A stretch of DNA of 64,000 nt, from assembly GCA_963970005.1 (NCBI GenBank), contig CAXAMN010000003.1, positions 420,344 to 484,343 on the forward strand. Reading direction: 5' to 3'. Positions within the stretch are counted from its first letter, which is position 1, and every line of letters begins with the position of its first letter. This stretch comes from Durusdinium trenchii (lineage: Eukaryota > Sar > Dinophyceae > Suessiales > Symbiodiniaceae). The notes below the pieces were generated by a model that worked only from the letters and a program-made list of their open reading frames with translations, ran no database searches and was not told the DNA's origin. A program made the translations under genes and the position numbers. Positions 11,765 to 22,377 of the stretch are shown here, in pieces.

Positions 11765-11796
11765 TGGTAGCGGAGCCTGCTCAAAGAGCAGGCTCC
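11765..11796 (+). other. Primer-binding site and hairpin, Copia element 1
   Basis: TGGTAGCGGAGCC at 11765-11777 follows the LTR by two bases. It closely resembles the initiator-Met tRNA primer-binding site known from plant LTR elements (TGGTATCAGAGCC). The segment GGAGCCTGCTC (11772-11782) pairs perfectly with GAGCAGGCTCC (11786-11796) across a 3-base loop, so the primer site could be folded away in the RNA. Confidence 0.8.
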
Positions 11797-11840
11797 CGCC
11801 ATGGCTCGTTGAACCTGACCTTCAGGCGAAGGTCCTACGC

Positions 11841-14800
11841 ATGGCAGCGATGACGTCTTCCACCTCGACTGAAGGTGGGCTCCGTTTCTTCTCGGGGGAT
11901 TCCGAGGATGGCCGTGAGTACAAACGCTGGAAGCAATGGGTGAAGAACAAACTGCTGACGCTTGACAAGTTGGCGGAGGGCTCCAGAGGGGCCTACATAT
12001 ACACCCTTCTCTCTGGCAAGGCCCTGGAGGCCGTGGAACACTTAGATCCCGAAAGCTATCAGAAGAAGGGCGGCGATGATGCCCTATGGGCCATTTTAGA
12101 CAAGCGATTCCCTCAGCAGGAGACAGTGGATGAGTTGGGGGAGATCCTGAACGAGATCTTTGGACTTCGCTCACATGAAGGCGAGTCCATGAGACAATGG
12201 ACCGCCAGGGCATCCGAGCTGATGGACAAATGTCACCGCAAGACTGGAGTCTCATTCCCGGATGAGGCCAGGGGATGGCTGCTACTCCATCGAGCTGCTT
12301 TGACGGAAGAGCAAAAGGCGGTGGTGATCGCCAGGGCTCGAGGTGATTTGAAGCGGGAATCCATCGCCTCCGCACTTCGATCCTGCTACCCAGAGCTGGT
12401 CATGACTCGCAAGCGTGCGGGAGTGGCAATGGCCGAGGAACAGGATGGGGGCGATGACACTGCTGAGATATGGGATGATGGTTTTTCCGACGTTGAGCAG
12501 TTGTTGGAAGACCACCATGCTGGTGTCGAGGCGGGACCCGACACCGAGACCTTCCAGGAGTCCGAAGTCGCTGAGGTTTTGGCCGCCACCTGGAAAGAGA
12601 AGAGGCACGAGTTGAACCGCCTTCAGAAAACTCGTCAGTTTCAGAAGGCACGAGATGTCAAACGAAGCTTTCGGGTGGAGATTGAGGAGATGAAGAGGAA
12701 CTCCACTTGCAATCGTTGCGGCCGCAAAGGCCATTGGGCACGAGAATGCCGATCAAAAGAGACGACCAAAGGAGCTGGCAAGTCAAGGACTTCTGGATCT
12801 AGCGCTGCATCCGGTGCAGCGGTGGTGCAAGAACTGGATTTTGTGGCCTCAGTGATGGCTACGCCTACGCTGCTGGAGCAAGTTCGCAAGCATGTGAATG
12901 AGAAGGGTCAGCCCGATGCTCCAGCCACCACAGAGGAGATCCTGCTTGTGTCGTCCCCAGGCTATGGTGTCCTGGACTCCGGCTGTGGTCGGACCATTGT
13001 TGAGCAGACCACCCTCCGTGCCTTTGAGAAGATTTGGAAGCAGAAGGGATGGGCAATTCCAAAGCCCATCGATGAAGTGCATCAATTCAAGTTCGGAAAT
13101 GGTGAAGTGGAGACATCCTTGGTCTCCATTCAGATGCCTGTCGTCTTAGCTCGTCGCCGAGGTGTGATTCGTGCTGCAGTGATCAAGGGTGATGCTCCAT
13201 TGTTGTTGAGCCGCACAGCACTCAAAACATTGGGTGCGACTCTGGACTTCGCACATGACAGCCTCCAGGTGTTTGGAAAGACAATTCCCCTCCAAACCAA
13301 CAGTGCTGGACAGTATGTAGTGCAATTGACTGGGGAAGATTCCTTGTGTTCACCCGCAGCCGCTTTTACAGAAGTGATGGCATCTGTGGAGGCCTCTCCA
13401 GGTCCCACGGCATCTCATGAGCATGTTGGTGAGCCGCAGCTTGAGCCGGGGATGCCTGCGGCAAATGCCCCCGGGTTGACCTCGCCGTCAGCACCTGACA
13501 CGGCGATTTGGGAGCAGGAGGACTGTGATGTCGCCACCACCCCATGGTTGTCTCGCCAAGGGCCAGCATGGAAGCATGTGTTTCGTAGGCGGGTAACCGA
13601 CATCCAGACCTCGAAAGTCATCGATGATACCCGGATAGATCCAGGGACCCTTCAACACAAGACGATGGTAAAGTTCTTTGAACGTATGCCGCATGTGAAA
13701 ACTGAGTTTTTCTTTGTCGGACAACCAATTGAAGGTGTCACGATGGAAGAGTGGCAACCGTCTCATCACCAATGTCGACAGTTGCATCGGCAGGCTCAGG
13801 CATGCCTCGCAGTTCAAGAGGGTAGGAAAATCAAACGATGTTTAGTCATGGAGGTGTTTTCACCCCCTCGGTTCACGACAGCCGCCGAAGCAGCAGGTTT
13901 TCGTGCCAAGTCATACGACCTAATAAACGGTTATGATTTCCGCCTCAGTCGTCACAGGAGCGCCGTTGAGCAAGAGCTCATGACGGAGAAGCCATGTCTT
14001 CTGGTGTTGTGCCCGCCGTGCACCGACGAAGGCGGGTGGATGCACTTGAATAGCACGAAATGGACCCGTCTGGAGTACCTCCAACGAATGGCACAGAGTC
14101 GTAGTTATATTAGATGGTGCTGTAAGCTTTTCAAGCTACAAGTGTCTCTCGGAGGTCGAGCAATGTTTGAACATCCGACGGGGTCTAGATTGTGGACATA
14201 TCCTGAAGTTCAAGCCCTGTGTCGTCGGTTCACAACAGTCAAATTGCACATGTGCAGGTATGGGCTTCGCTTGCCTGAGAGTCATAAATTCATCCGCAAG
14301 AGCACCCGGTTGCTAGTGACTCATGAAGACATGTCGACCTTAGGTTTGTTATGCCCTGGAACCGGTGATCATGCTTCACATGACATAGTGGCAGGCAGTG
14401 CCCCAGGGGTTTCAAGTGTCAGTGAATATGCTGGACGATACCCACAGCAGTTTGTGCAAGCAGTGCTTCAAACCGTAGAGGCTTTTCGCATGAGCAGTCA
14501 TGACTCGAGTCCCATGCAACCATCGGCGGAACCTGCAGTGTGCATTCTCGAAGATGCGATTCCTGAAGAGAGCTGGTCAGAGGTCTTGGCTGTCAATGCC
14601 CTGAGTCAACGAACCGATGCAGAGCTCATTCCGGTTTTGGTCAAATTGCACAGGAACCTGGGCCACCCACCAAATTGTGACTTGGTCCGGATTTTGCGTC
14701 ACGGAAATGCCAGTGAACAAGCTCTCAAGTTAGCCCGTGAACTATCCTGTGATTTTTGTAAAAGCCAAGCCAAGCCAAAGAGTCCTCTTCCTGCACAGCC

Positions 14801-14849
14801 GAATAGGGTAACTGAGTTTAATCACCAACCGTTACGATCCCCAGCTGTA
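11841..14849 (+). CDS. gag-pol: Gag-protease and 5-prime part of pol, Copia element 1 (interrupted)
   Basis: The frame is open from 11715, inside the LTR. The ATG at 11841 (MAAMTSS) is the likely start because it lies after the primer site. In numbering from 11715, there is a Gag region, then a CCHC zinc knuckle at residues 332-345 (CNRCGRKGHWAREC). The protease active site is DSG at 421-423. A methyltransferase-like insert spans about 705-925, with MEVFSPPRF at 712, CPPCT at 766 and FEHP at 818. An integrase zinc finger follows (H979, H984, then CDFC near 1014). At 14850 the frame enters the nested transposon and stops at 14886. It continues in the same frame at 28384. The product as it stands lacks integrase core, reverse transcriptase and RNase H. 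Confidence 0.92.
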
Positions 14850-14864
14850 CAAGGGAGAGCTGTT
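14850..14864 (+). repeat. Left terminal inverted repeat of DNA transposon
   Basis: CAAGGGAGAGCTGTT, preceded by TA. It pairs with 28367-28381 with one mismatch. Confidence 0.88.
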
Positions 14865-14869
14865 CCTAC

Positions 14870-15090
14870 ATACGACAACTGCTTATAGAACAGCTGTCGT
14901 TAGTCAACACAGCTCTCGGTTGATCAACAATGCATCATATTGTGTCTATATAAAATGACAATTGTCCATTCCAAACGACAATTTCCAGCTGTCGTTACAA
15001 ACGACAATTGCCAAAATTGTTAATAACAACAATTGTCCATTCCAAACGACAATTTCCAGCTGTCGTTACAAACGACAATTGCCAAATTGA
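14870..15090. repeat. Left subterminal hairpin repeats
   Basis: CGACAACTG...CAGCTGTCG forms a hairpin near 14873-14902. A unit containing AACGACAATTTCCAGCTGTC is then repeated exactly, 71 bases apart (AATTGTCC words at about 14960 and 15031). The inverted arms AACGACA/TGTCGTT surround CCAGC. The same motif lies next to the right end (about 28339-28362). In CACTA elements such subterminal repeats bind an element-encoded protein; that function is inferred here. Confidence 0.8.
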
Positions 15091-15610
15091 AGTTTTTCAA
15101 CTCTAGCCAAAACAGTATTGGCACAGCGCTTGGCCTGGCAAGCTTCTGCTCAACAAACCTAGCTCCACTACCATAGTCACCATGGCCTGCACAAGGGCCA
15201 CGCTACTTCCCCTCTGCGTGCAGCAAAGAACACTGATAGATGCTTTGGTTTGCTGCTGCCAGGCGCTAAAGAGTAGCAGCGCCTGCTGTGTGCCTTTGTA
15301 AGTCTTGAGCCGTTGAAAAAAGAAGTGGTGGGGATAACTCGTTGTCATTGGGTTTTGTGTAGGCATGTTTTCGGTTTGGTGCCCGGGTTGCCTCTAGAGG
15401 GTTGCCTGTAAAGGCGCATGGTGTTTGCACTGTGTTTGCCACACACGCACATATTCTCCACATATGCAAAGCAGAAAACTAGGTGACTAGATATACATGT
15501 TATATATATATATCTATGGTAAAAGGTGGATACACGCACCGCCGCTCGCTGGCCACGACCGTTGATGAGCTGGAGTTCACACCTTTTCGCCTGGAACCCC
15601 AGATGGGCGA
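15091..15610. other. 3-prime flank of transposase gene, no gene seen
   Basis: Non-coding stretch between the left subterminal repeats and the transposase stop codon. A (TA)n run lies near 15500-15516. Nothing else was recognised. Confidence 0.5.
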
Positions 15611-18022
15611 TCACTTCGAAGCCGCTCTCGCTTTTTCAAAGCGTAGGGACAAATGAAGAAAGTATCGCTGCCAAAACCTTTTTTTTAGAAGGCTGCCACT
15701 GTGACATTTGACTGCGATACGCTTGATGTACCCCAAAAAACTTTCGTCGTAAAAGCATGCCGCGACCATGCGCGGGTTCAATCTGTTTCTCAACACATGT
15801 TGAGAAATGCGCTGCAAGTAATGGGTTTTTGGTCTCAGCCGGAAAAGGCGAAACCCTTCAGTTTGGCATCGGTGAGCCAGGTGTTGCCAACACTGCAAGT
15901 GCTTGGTGAAGTGGTCGTGCACTGCCTGCGCCATGCGGTTGCTTCGTGAACCCCTCCCCCGCGCGCACACACAAACACACAGAACTTGCATGCAAGGAGA
16001 CTTGAAAAAGAAAAAAAGCAAAAAAAGGTTTGAACACGCTCAAACCTGCGCGTCTTGCTCTGGCAAAATGTAGCTATTGTGGTCCAGAACGTGCAACGCT
16101 TGGTGCAGTGACCACAGGCAAACAGCAATCAAAGCAGCGTCGGTGTCCTGCGTTTAGACTTTCAGATTTTCATAATTAAGCACCACTGGTGGGGTGGAAA
16201 CACATATCCTGTAATTAATACAGTGTCAGCTATATAACCTTTTCACCTGGCCTCAGCGTGTGCAACTGAAATCTCTTGGGCATATGTCGCAAAGAAGGAA
16301 ATCACCGTTTTCATAGCAGCAGCCTTGAAGACGCTTCCAAGCTCAGGGTAATCGGTGCTGTCCAAACCTGTGTTTGAAGGAGTGAATGTTTTGCAAGGGC
16401 CTTGTAGACCAGTCTGCTTGGAATACGCTTTCTGCTTCATTGAAACATTGGAGAGCCGTTCTGCAACGTTTCTGCCCTCTAGATACTGCTTCTTATTCCA
16501 GAAGCCGAGACAACTTGCAATCACTTCCTTGGCCGTTCCAAGGAAAATAACGTGCATCGGGTCGAAAAAGACAGATTTCACATGGAAACCTGGCATCGGT
16601 TCCCAAACACTCACATGTGCACCTGTCGACCGAAGATAATCTTCGTGCGAAAACCCTGTGAGCAAATGAGGCGCTGTTGGGTAGAAATCTTTGAATGTAC
16701 AATCACCGCTTTTCGTGGCGCAGCAAATCTCGCAGATTGAGAAATGCAAGTAGGACTTAGTGAACTGATGTGCCTCCTTTCTGGCTTTGCAGTCTGACTT
16801 AAATCCAAAATAGGCGAACCTGAATCCATTGGCCACTTGTTTCCCACACAAGGTGGCGCGATGTCCAGTCAAAGGCTCTTCAAAAGCACCTAGCCTTGGA
16901 AATACGCCAGTCAAGGCATGCCGCATTGACCAGATCACGATTTCAGCAACAGCTTTATGCGCTGCTGTCTTGACCTGAAAAGATGATGGCGCTGCAAAAA
17001 ACATCCAAACACTCGCAGAATCAGAACACAGGGCCTCACTCCTGTAGCTCAGGCCCAAACAGTCGGGCACGACATCATGTCATGTCGAATGATGCACACC
17101 GGGAACTTGCAATCCCACACCTTTCAGGGACAAACCTGTCCAACTACATGAACAAGAGAAAAACAGAGACACGCGACTGACATGTTGGGGATACATACGT
17201 TGCAGCCTCACCGGAAGCCAGAACGGATCCGAGCGACCATACCATGAACTCGGAATTCGAATAGAATTCTGCACCATCAATGTGCAAGGATATTGGAATT
17301 AATCCTTGGTCTCACAAGGAAAACGGTGCCTACCATGTTACAACCTTTGATTGAACCAATTCTGCCATGACTCGTTCCCTGCAAACTCCAGCCAAATATT
17401 TGGCTGGGTGACACCTCCATTCTTCTTGTTGAAAGCAGTGCTCCCAAAATCTGGCTATGTCATTTGCAGACCGGCCACCAGTCATTGAAAGCTGGAACTG
17501 CACAGAGCGAGACAAAAAATACTTGCAAGACTGTTCATCTCAAAAAAGATGGTAGACACCACCCCACCTGAAACTTGCCCGCTTCATAAATGGTATGAAA
17601 GAGCTCGTGGGGGAGCACAAATGGGATTGTCGTCTTCTCCAAGTGGGTTTTGTTTGGCGCCTCCAGTGGGCACACATATCAATCGCTCACTCCAATGTTA
17701 AGAACACAAATGTTTCAGGCCTTCTCTCACTCCAGAGTTCAAAAAAAGAAATGCTTCGGGCCTGCAACTCCAACTCCACATCATACGTCTCCAAGCCAAA
17801 TTGGTACAGGTTCCGGACCCAACGGTGCATGTCCCTTTCTGAGTTTGAGGCGTTGTTGCCCCAAGAGCCTAAACTAGCCAAGGCCGCTACAGCTTGAGGC
17901 ACAGACTTGCCCATGTCTGCAACGTTGGCCCGTGACAGCTCTGCCACGGCAGCTATTGAAGACCTCCCTGATCCAACCATGCCTTGCATCAGGCGAGGAA
18001 AATGGAACTTGGTTCTTTCCAT
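15611..18022 (-). CDS. DDE transposase (Tnp2/CACTA-like), six exons
   Basis: Exons, by splice signals and phase, run minus from 17762-18022 (LGSWGNNASNSERDMHRW), ~17568-17680 (CAPHELFHTIYEAGKFQ) and 17345-17497 (DIARFWEHCFQQEEW). They continue with 17199-17304 (IPISLHIDGAEFYSNSEF), 16247-17011 (FDPMHVIFLGTAKE) and 15611-15941 (FYDESFLGYIKRI). The last three join in phase without a gap. The aspartates in HIDG and FDPMH and the glutamate in DESFLG are placed like a DDE triad: the DxMHxxxLG motif is typical of Tnp2-like transposases. The C-terminal LRPKTHYL and HPA..NP features match dinoflagellate relatives recalled from memory. Total is near 570 residues. The junction between the exons ending at 17345 and starting at 17304 does not close in phase, so an exon is missing or this copy is damaged there. 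The exon A donor is GC. The gene lies nearest the left end. Confidence 0.78.
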
Positions 18023-18749
18023 TCAAATTGAACACCTTGACGCTGATCCACTCATACACAAAGATTAAACAGGTGCAGGTTGAGGCTCTCAAATATGAAT
18101 CAGCCGTTTGACTGAAAGGTAAACTTTCATATCTTTGCTGACGATTCCTGGGAAACTCTTACGACTCACAACCGCCTGCGCACTCACGCACATAATGTGC
18201 ACACGCACACCCAGAGACACTCCTTGATGTAGGTATTCTAGATCCTCGCGACTGCACACCTGCGCAGTGATTTGGGAATATGCCAACTGGCATCAAAGAA
18301 AGACCGGCTGTGTGGTTCTATGAGACTGCATACGAAAGGACACTCGCAAAAGATGTCACGTGTGAGATTGTTGAAGTATTGCGAAATGGAAAAACCTTTT
18401 TACAGCTTTTTACAATTTCTTTGCAAAACCTTGGTCTGAAGTCTTTAGCATGTCGAATTGATGGCAAATTCCTGTTTGATACACAGCTGTTCAAAAGAAG
18501 AGACTGACGTAAGCAAATCGGTCCGCGTTTCGTTTTTTCACAGTTGTGCGTTCGCACTCTTGTTTGAAGAGCCCCCATGGACTTGAGAGGGACTTGAGAG
18601 ACAGGCTGAACAGGCTATAGTTAAAATAAACCAGGCTCTATGCCTCGCAGGTAGCATCGCTCCCTGGACCCTTTTCGGAATCCTTTGGATGCTTTGCGTG
18701 ACTGTTCCTGGATCTACCCCTAAGACCCCTAAGACAAGACGTTCGCTCT
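18023..18749. other. Spacer between transposase and Lys/Glu-rich gene
   Basis: No supported exon. This is presumably the promoter side of the transposase gene and the 3-prime flank of the next gene, both on the minus strand. Confidence 0.45.
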
Positions 18750-21460
18750 TCAATCCTCAGCCTTTTCTTCCTTCTTGCCTTTCTTTGTCTTTGATGACTT
18801 CTTTTCTCGCATTCCGCTCTGGAGTCCCTTCGCCGCTGCCTGCCACAGATAGCATGGTAAGGGCTTGTCGTTTGTCGTTTGTCTAGTCGAGACTTGTAAA
18901 GTAAGACTGGGATTGAAACAACTGAATGGGAGGCAGCGACAAGAGGGATTGTATTGAACTTGCAAAGCTTTCCCAGTGCACTATATAGTATAGAAGGGAT
19001 GTGTGGAAATACTTGGAAGTGTTGAACCGAGACAGTGAACCTGGCCTCAGCTTGTTTGTACCATGCCAGTTGCGAATCCGCTGTGCTCATAAGACTCTTG
19101 TACTTCTTCGCTTCATCAACCCCCGAAGAAATGAGAGTAGACATCTCCCCATAGATCTTTTCCATTGCGTCCGAGAATTTGAGGAGCCCGGCAACCAGCT
19201 CCCCTGCGTAGTTCAACTGCTTCAGCGAAATAGCATATTTCCTCGCGTCCGCTGAGGCTTTCAAAATCTCTCCCCTTTTCTCATTTGCTTCTTCTTTTGG
19301 AGTCTTTGGTTTCATCTCTTCTGCCTTTTCTTCTTCACCATTCTTCCCTTTGCTTTTCCTCTTTGGCTTCAAGGTTGCTTGTTGGCTCAGAGCCCCGTGC
19401 ACAGCCGTTTCACCCTTCTCAGAAACATTGGAAAGACCAGGGCATGCCCCTGGTGCAAGTGGGCCCCCTTCACCTGTGAGCACACTCATGATTTGTGGAT
19501 CAGGATGTTTGTCCCTCACATTGAATCCAAAGGACTCCTGACATTTTGTCTCCTTTGACACTTCGCCTCCCTGTTGCACGTACCACCAGATCTCCTGGGC
19601 CGATGAGATAGCAACAGTGGAAGTCAAACCTCAAACCCAAAACACCCTTTGAACCAGGGGAAACTTTAAAGAGGGAAAAGGTTAAGAACCATAAACTTGG
19701 AAGAAGGTTCATCTTCATCCTTCTCAAAGTCTTCATCGTACTCGTACATCTCTTTGGAGCGAAGCCGGTCAACCAACTCTTTGGCTTTCCTTGTTGTGTT
19801 GCAGCACGGAAACCAGGAAGTGGGGTGGGAGGCCATAACAAAACAAACCAACCAGAACAAACAAAAAGTCTAGACTCAAATAATGACAGAGGTTCTTCTC
19901 ACCATACTGTGCGACGATATCGCGAAACTTCATTCCCTTCCGCGACCTCTTGTTCTTTCTCGACTCTGTCACCCGACGCTCAATGTTGAGCTCCACCTTC
20001 TTCCACTCTCCACCACATTTGAGCCATTCACGGAACAGGTCAAGCTTGTGGTCCAAAAAGTTGGAAGCCAGCGCCGCTGGAAACACTTTTCTGTTCAGGC
20101 ACTGGCGGTGGAACTGGTTCCATTCATTCTTGTGTGTAACGCTGTTGGCGTTAGCCAGATCCATGCTTTTCTTCTCTGCATCTTTGGCGACAGCAACGAT
20201 GGCTGTGCATTTTGACCCATCTTTTCTTTCATCTTCGCTATCATCATCCTCACCTGACGAGCTCTCATCAGAAGAAGTTGAGCTGTCTTCTTCCGTTTCA
20301 GCATCCTCATCACCACCAATTCCTTCTTCCATTTCCTCTTCTTTTTGGTTATCTTCCTCCTCCTCTTTCTCCTCCTTGTCTTCATCTTCTTCGTCGCAGT
20401 CCTCCGCCTCACTTCCTTCGCCCTTCTCTTCATCATCCTCCTCCGATTCCTCCTCCTCCTCTTCCTCCTCCTCTCCATCTTCTTCCTCATTCATGCTGTC
20501 GTCTCCATCCGCTGCCCCTTCATCCTCATCATCTTCAGTCTTTTGATTTGTTTCTGCGCAAAGTTGCTTCATATGGCTTTCTAACACCTCTTCAAGCTCT
20601 AGGCTTGAAAGGCCAGCCAAATAATCCTCAAGCGACACCCCCTTTTTCTGTGCATTTTTCTTTGCCTCCTCAAAGTCGGCCAAATCCTGAAAGACACTTG
20701 CGCTAGGTGGTTCGCTGGCGGTGGCACTCACTTGAGAGTCAGCCAGAGCCTTGTTCCCACGCACTGGTGTGTATGGGGCTGTAGTGGCTGGGCTGGTGGC
20801 GTCGCTCTTCTGGTCTTTCTGTTTTTTGGCTTTCTTCTTCTTGCCATCCTCTTCTTGCTTTTCTCTTCTCTTGTGCTTCACCTCCTCATCCTCCTGCTTG
20901 CTCTTCTTTCCTTTCTCTTTCTGCTTCTCAGCTTTCTTTGACGTCTCCTGCTCACGAGCCCCTTTCTGTGGCTTCTCATTCTTCTCCTTTGCCTGACTTT
21001 TTTCCTTTCTCTCTGCCTGCTTCTCTTGCTTCCTCTCCTTTCCTTTCTTTTCTTTCTTCTCATCGGCCTTCTTCTTTGCTACCTCCTTCTTTTCCTTGGC
21101 CTTCTCTGTCTTCTCCTTTGCCGGACCCTTTCCATCTGCTGTCCCCTTTGCGTCACACTTCTCCTTCTTCTCTTTCTCCTTCTTTGTCTTCTCTTCGCCG
21201 TCTTTTGCATCCTTCACCTTCTTCTCAGTCTTCTTCTGTGCCTTTTGCTTCTTGCCATGCTCCTTCTGCTTCGCTGGTGGCCTCTCTTCCTTTGCGTTCT
21301 TCTTCTCAGACTTCTTCTGAGGCTGAGGCTTTTCTTTTGACTCTTTTGGCTTTCTGAGTGGGTTCTTCAGCGCGGACTTCCGCACTGGCACAGTATCATC
21401 AGCTTTACCCCCCTTCCCGCGTATGCGACAGCTAGGGGCACCTTTTGCCATGCTCAACAC
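18750..21460 (-). CDS. Lys/Glu-rich protein with dinoflagellate C-terminal domain, four exons
   Basis: Four exons join in phase with GT-AG borders: 19908-21460, 19690-19789, 19013-19594 and 18750-18839, giving about 774 residues. The N-terminal ~230 residues are a highly charged Lys/Glu repeat (KEKKEKC, AKEKTEKAKE) likely to be helical or disordered. A polyacidic block (EEEEEEEESEED) follows. A folded segment NEWNQFHRQCLNRKVFP...DLFREWL...IERR comes next, and exon 2 carries KAKELVDRLRSKEMYEYDEDF. Exon 3 has EIWWYVQQGGE and a Lys-rich linker, and exon 4 ends KKGKKEEKAED. The folded part recalls a common dinoflagellate family of unknown function. A DNA- or RNA-binding partner of the transposase is one possibility, by analogy with accessory proteins of large DNA transposons, but nothing in the sequence proves it. 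The ATG at 21451 is an alternative start. Confidence 0.75.
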
Positions 21461-22377
21461 TATTGGTTGGAGCCCAAAAAATATCTCAATTGAACCAAAG
21501 ATGAAGCGTTGAAGTGCAATGCGCGTTCCTGATACGGTGGATCAATGTTTTTGAGGGTTCTCCCAGACTCGGCTGTTCTCTCCAAATCACGGCTTTTTCT
21601 CTCCGGGACTCGGCTGACCTATGACATCTTTTTTTGAAAAATATTGTTGAAAATTTGGGGGACCTTGAAATGTTTCATTTTTAATCTGGGTGCACTCAGC
21701 CAGATTCCATGATGCTTGGCCCAAGTCGGACGGTGTGAGGCTGGAGCGCACCTCCAGTCTTCAGCCTCTTCAGGACAAGCCTCCCGAATGGGGCTGGGAT
21801 TGTGTAGTGAAGGGCTGGTTGGGAGGATTGCAGGGCACAACCGGTGATAGAGGTGCACCATTTTGCAAGCTCACCCCAAGAACAGTAATTTGTCTATTGG
21901 AATTATGGGGCGTGAATCAGTGCGAAGTCTTCTTCACACAGCACGCTCCAATGCAGCATGAAGTGCATTCATTGAATGTGAAAAGTGTTTTGCACACACA
22001 CACAAGGCATCCCTCATGTTTTACATGAGAAACTCCAAGACTGGCTCTAGATTGGCCCACTTAATCCAGCTGGCACTCGCTCGGTAGTTCAAGCTCCGAT
22101 CTGATCGCTTGAGATTGTGCTTGATTGCTTTCTTGGCCTCCTGCTGTGTTCTCACCTGAAGTTTGGTTCGCAACTTGCTCAAAGCCCTGCCAAACCTCAG
22201 GACACGTGGCTTACGGTCCGGTTTCCCAGCAGAGCTGGAGAGTGGGGCGCCGAACGAGACGGTGTAAAAGGATTTGGTTCATGCCAAAAACCTACTTGCT
22301 AGCATTCTCTAGACATGCAATATAGATTTGGGTGTGGCAAGTGGGTTTCTGGCATTGAAAAGACTGATGAAGCCAGG
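21461..22377. other. Intergenic within the DNA transposon
   Basis: No exon was supported. It should hold the promoter of the Lys/Glu-rich gene (minus strand) and the 3-prime end of the methyltransferase-like gene. Confidence 0.45.

Noticed and set aside
19950..21357. Plus-strand Ser/Leu/Phe-rich frames of up to 198 codons
   Set aside because: They are the complement of the Lys/Glu-rich exon 19908-21460, which has phase-compatible splice sites and the better composition.
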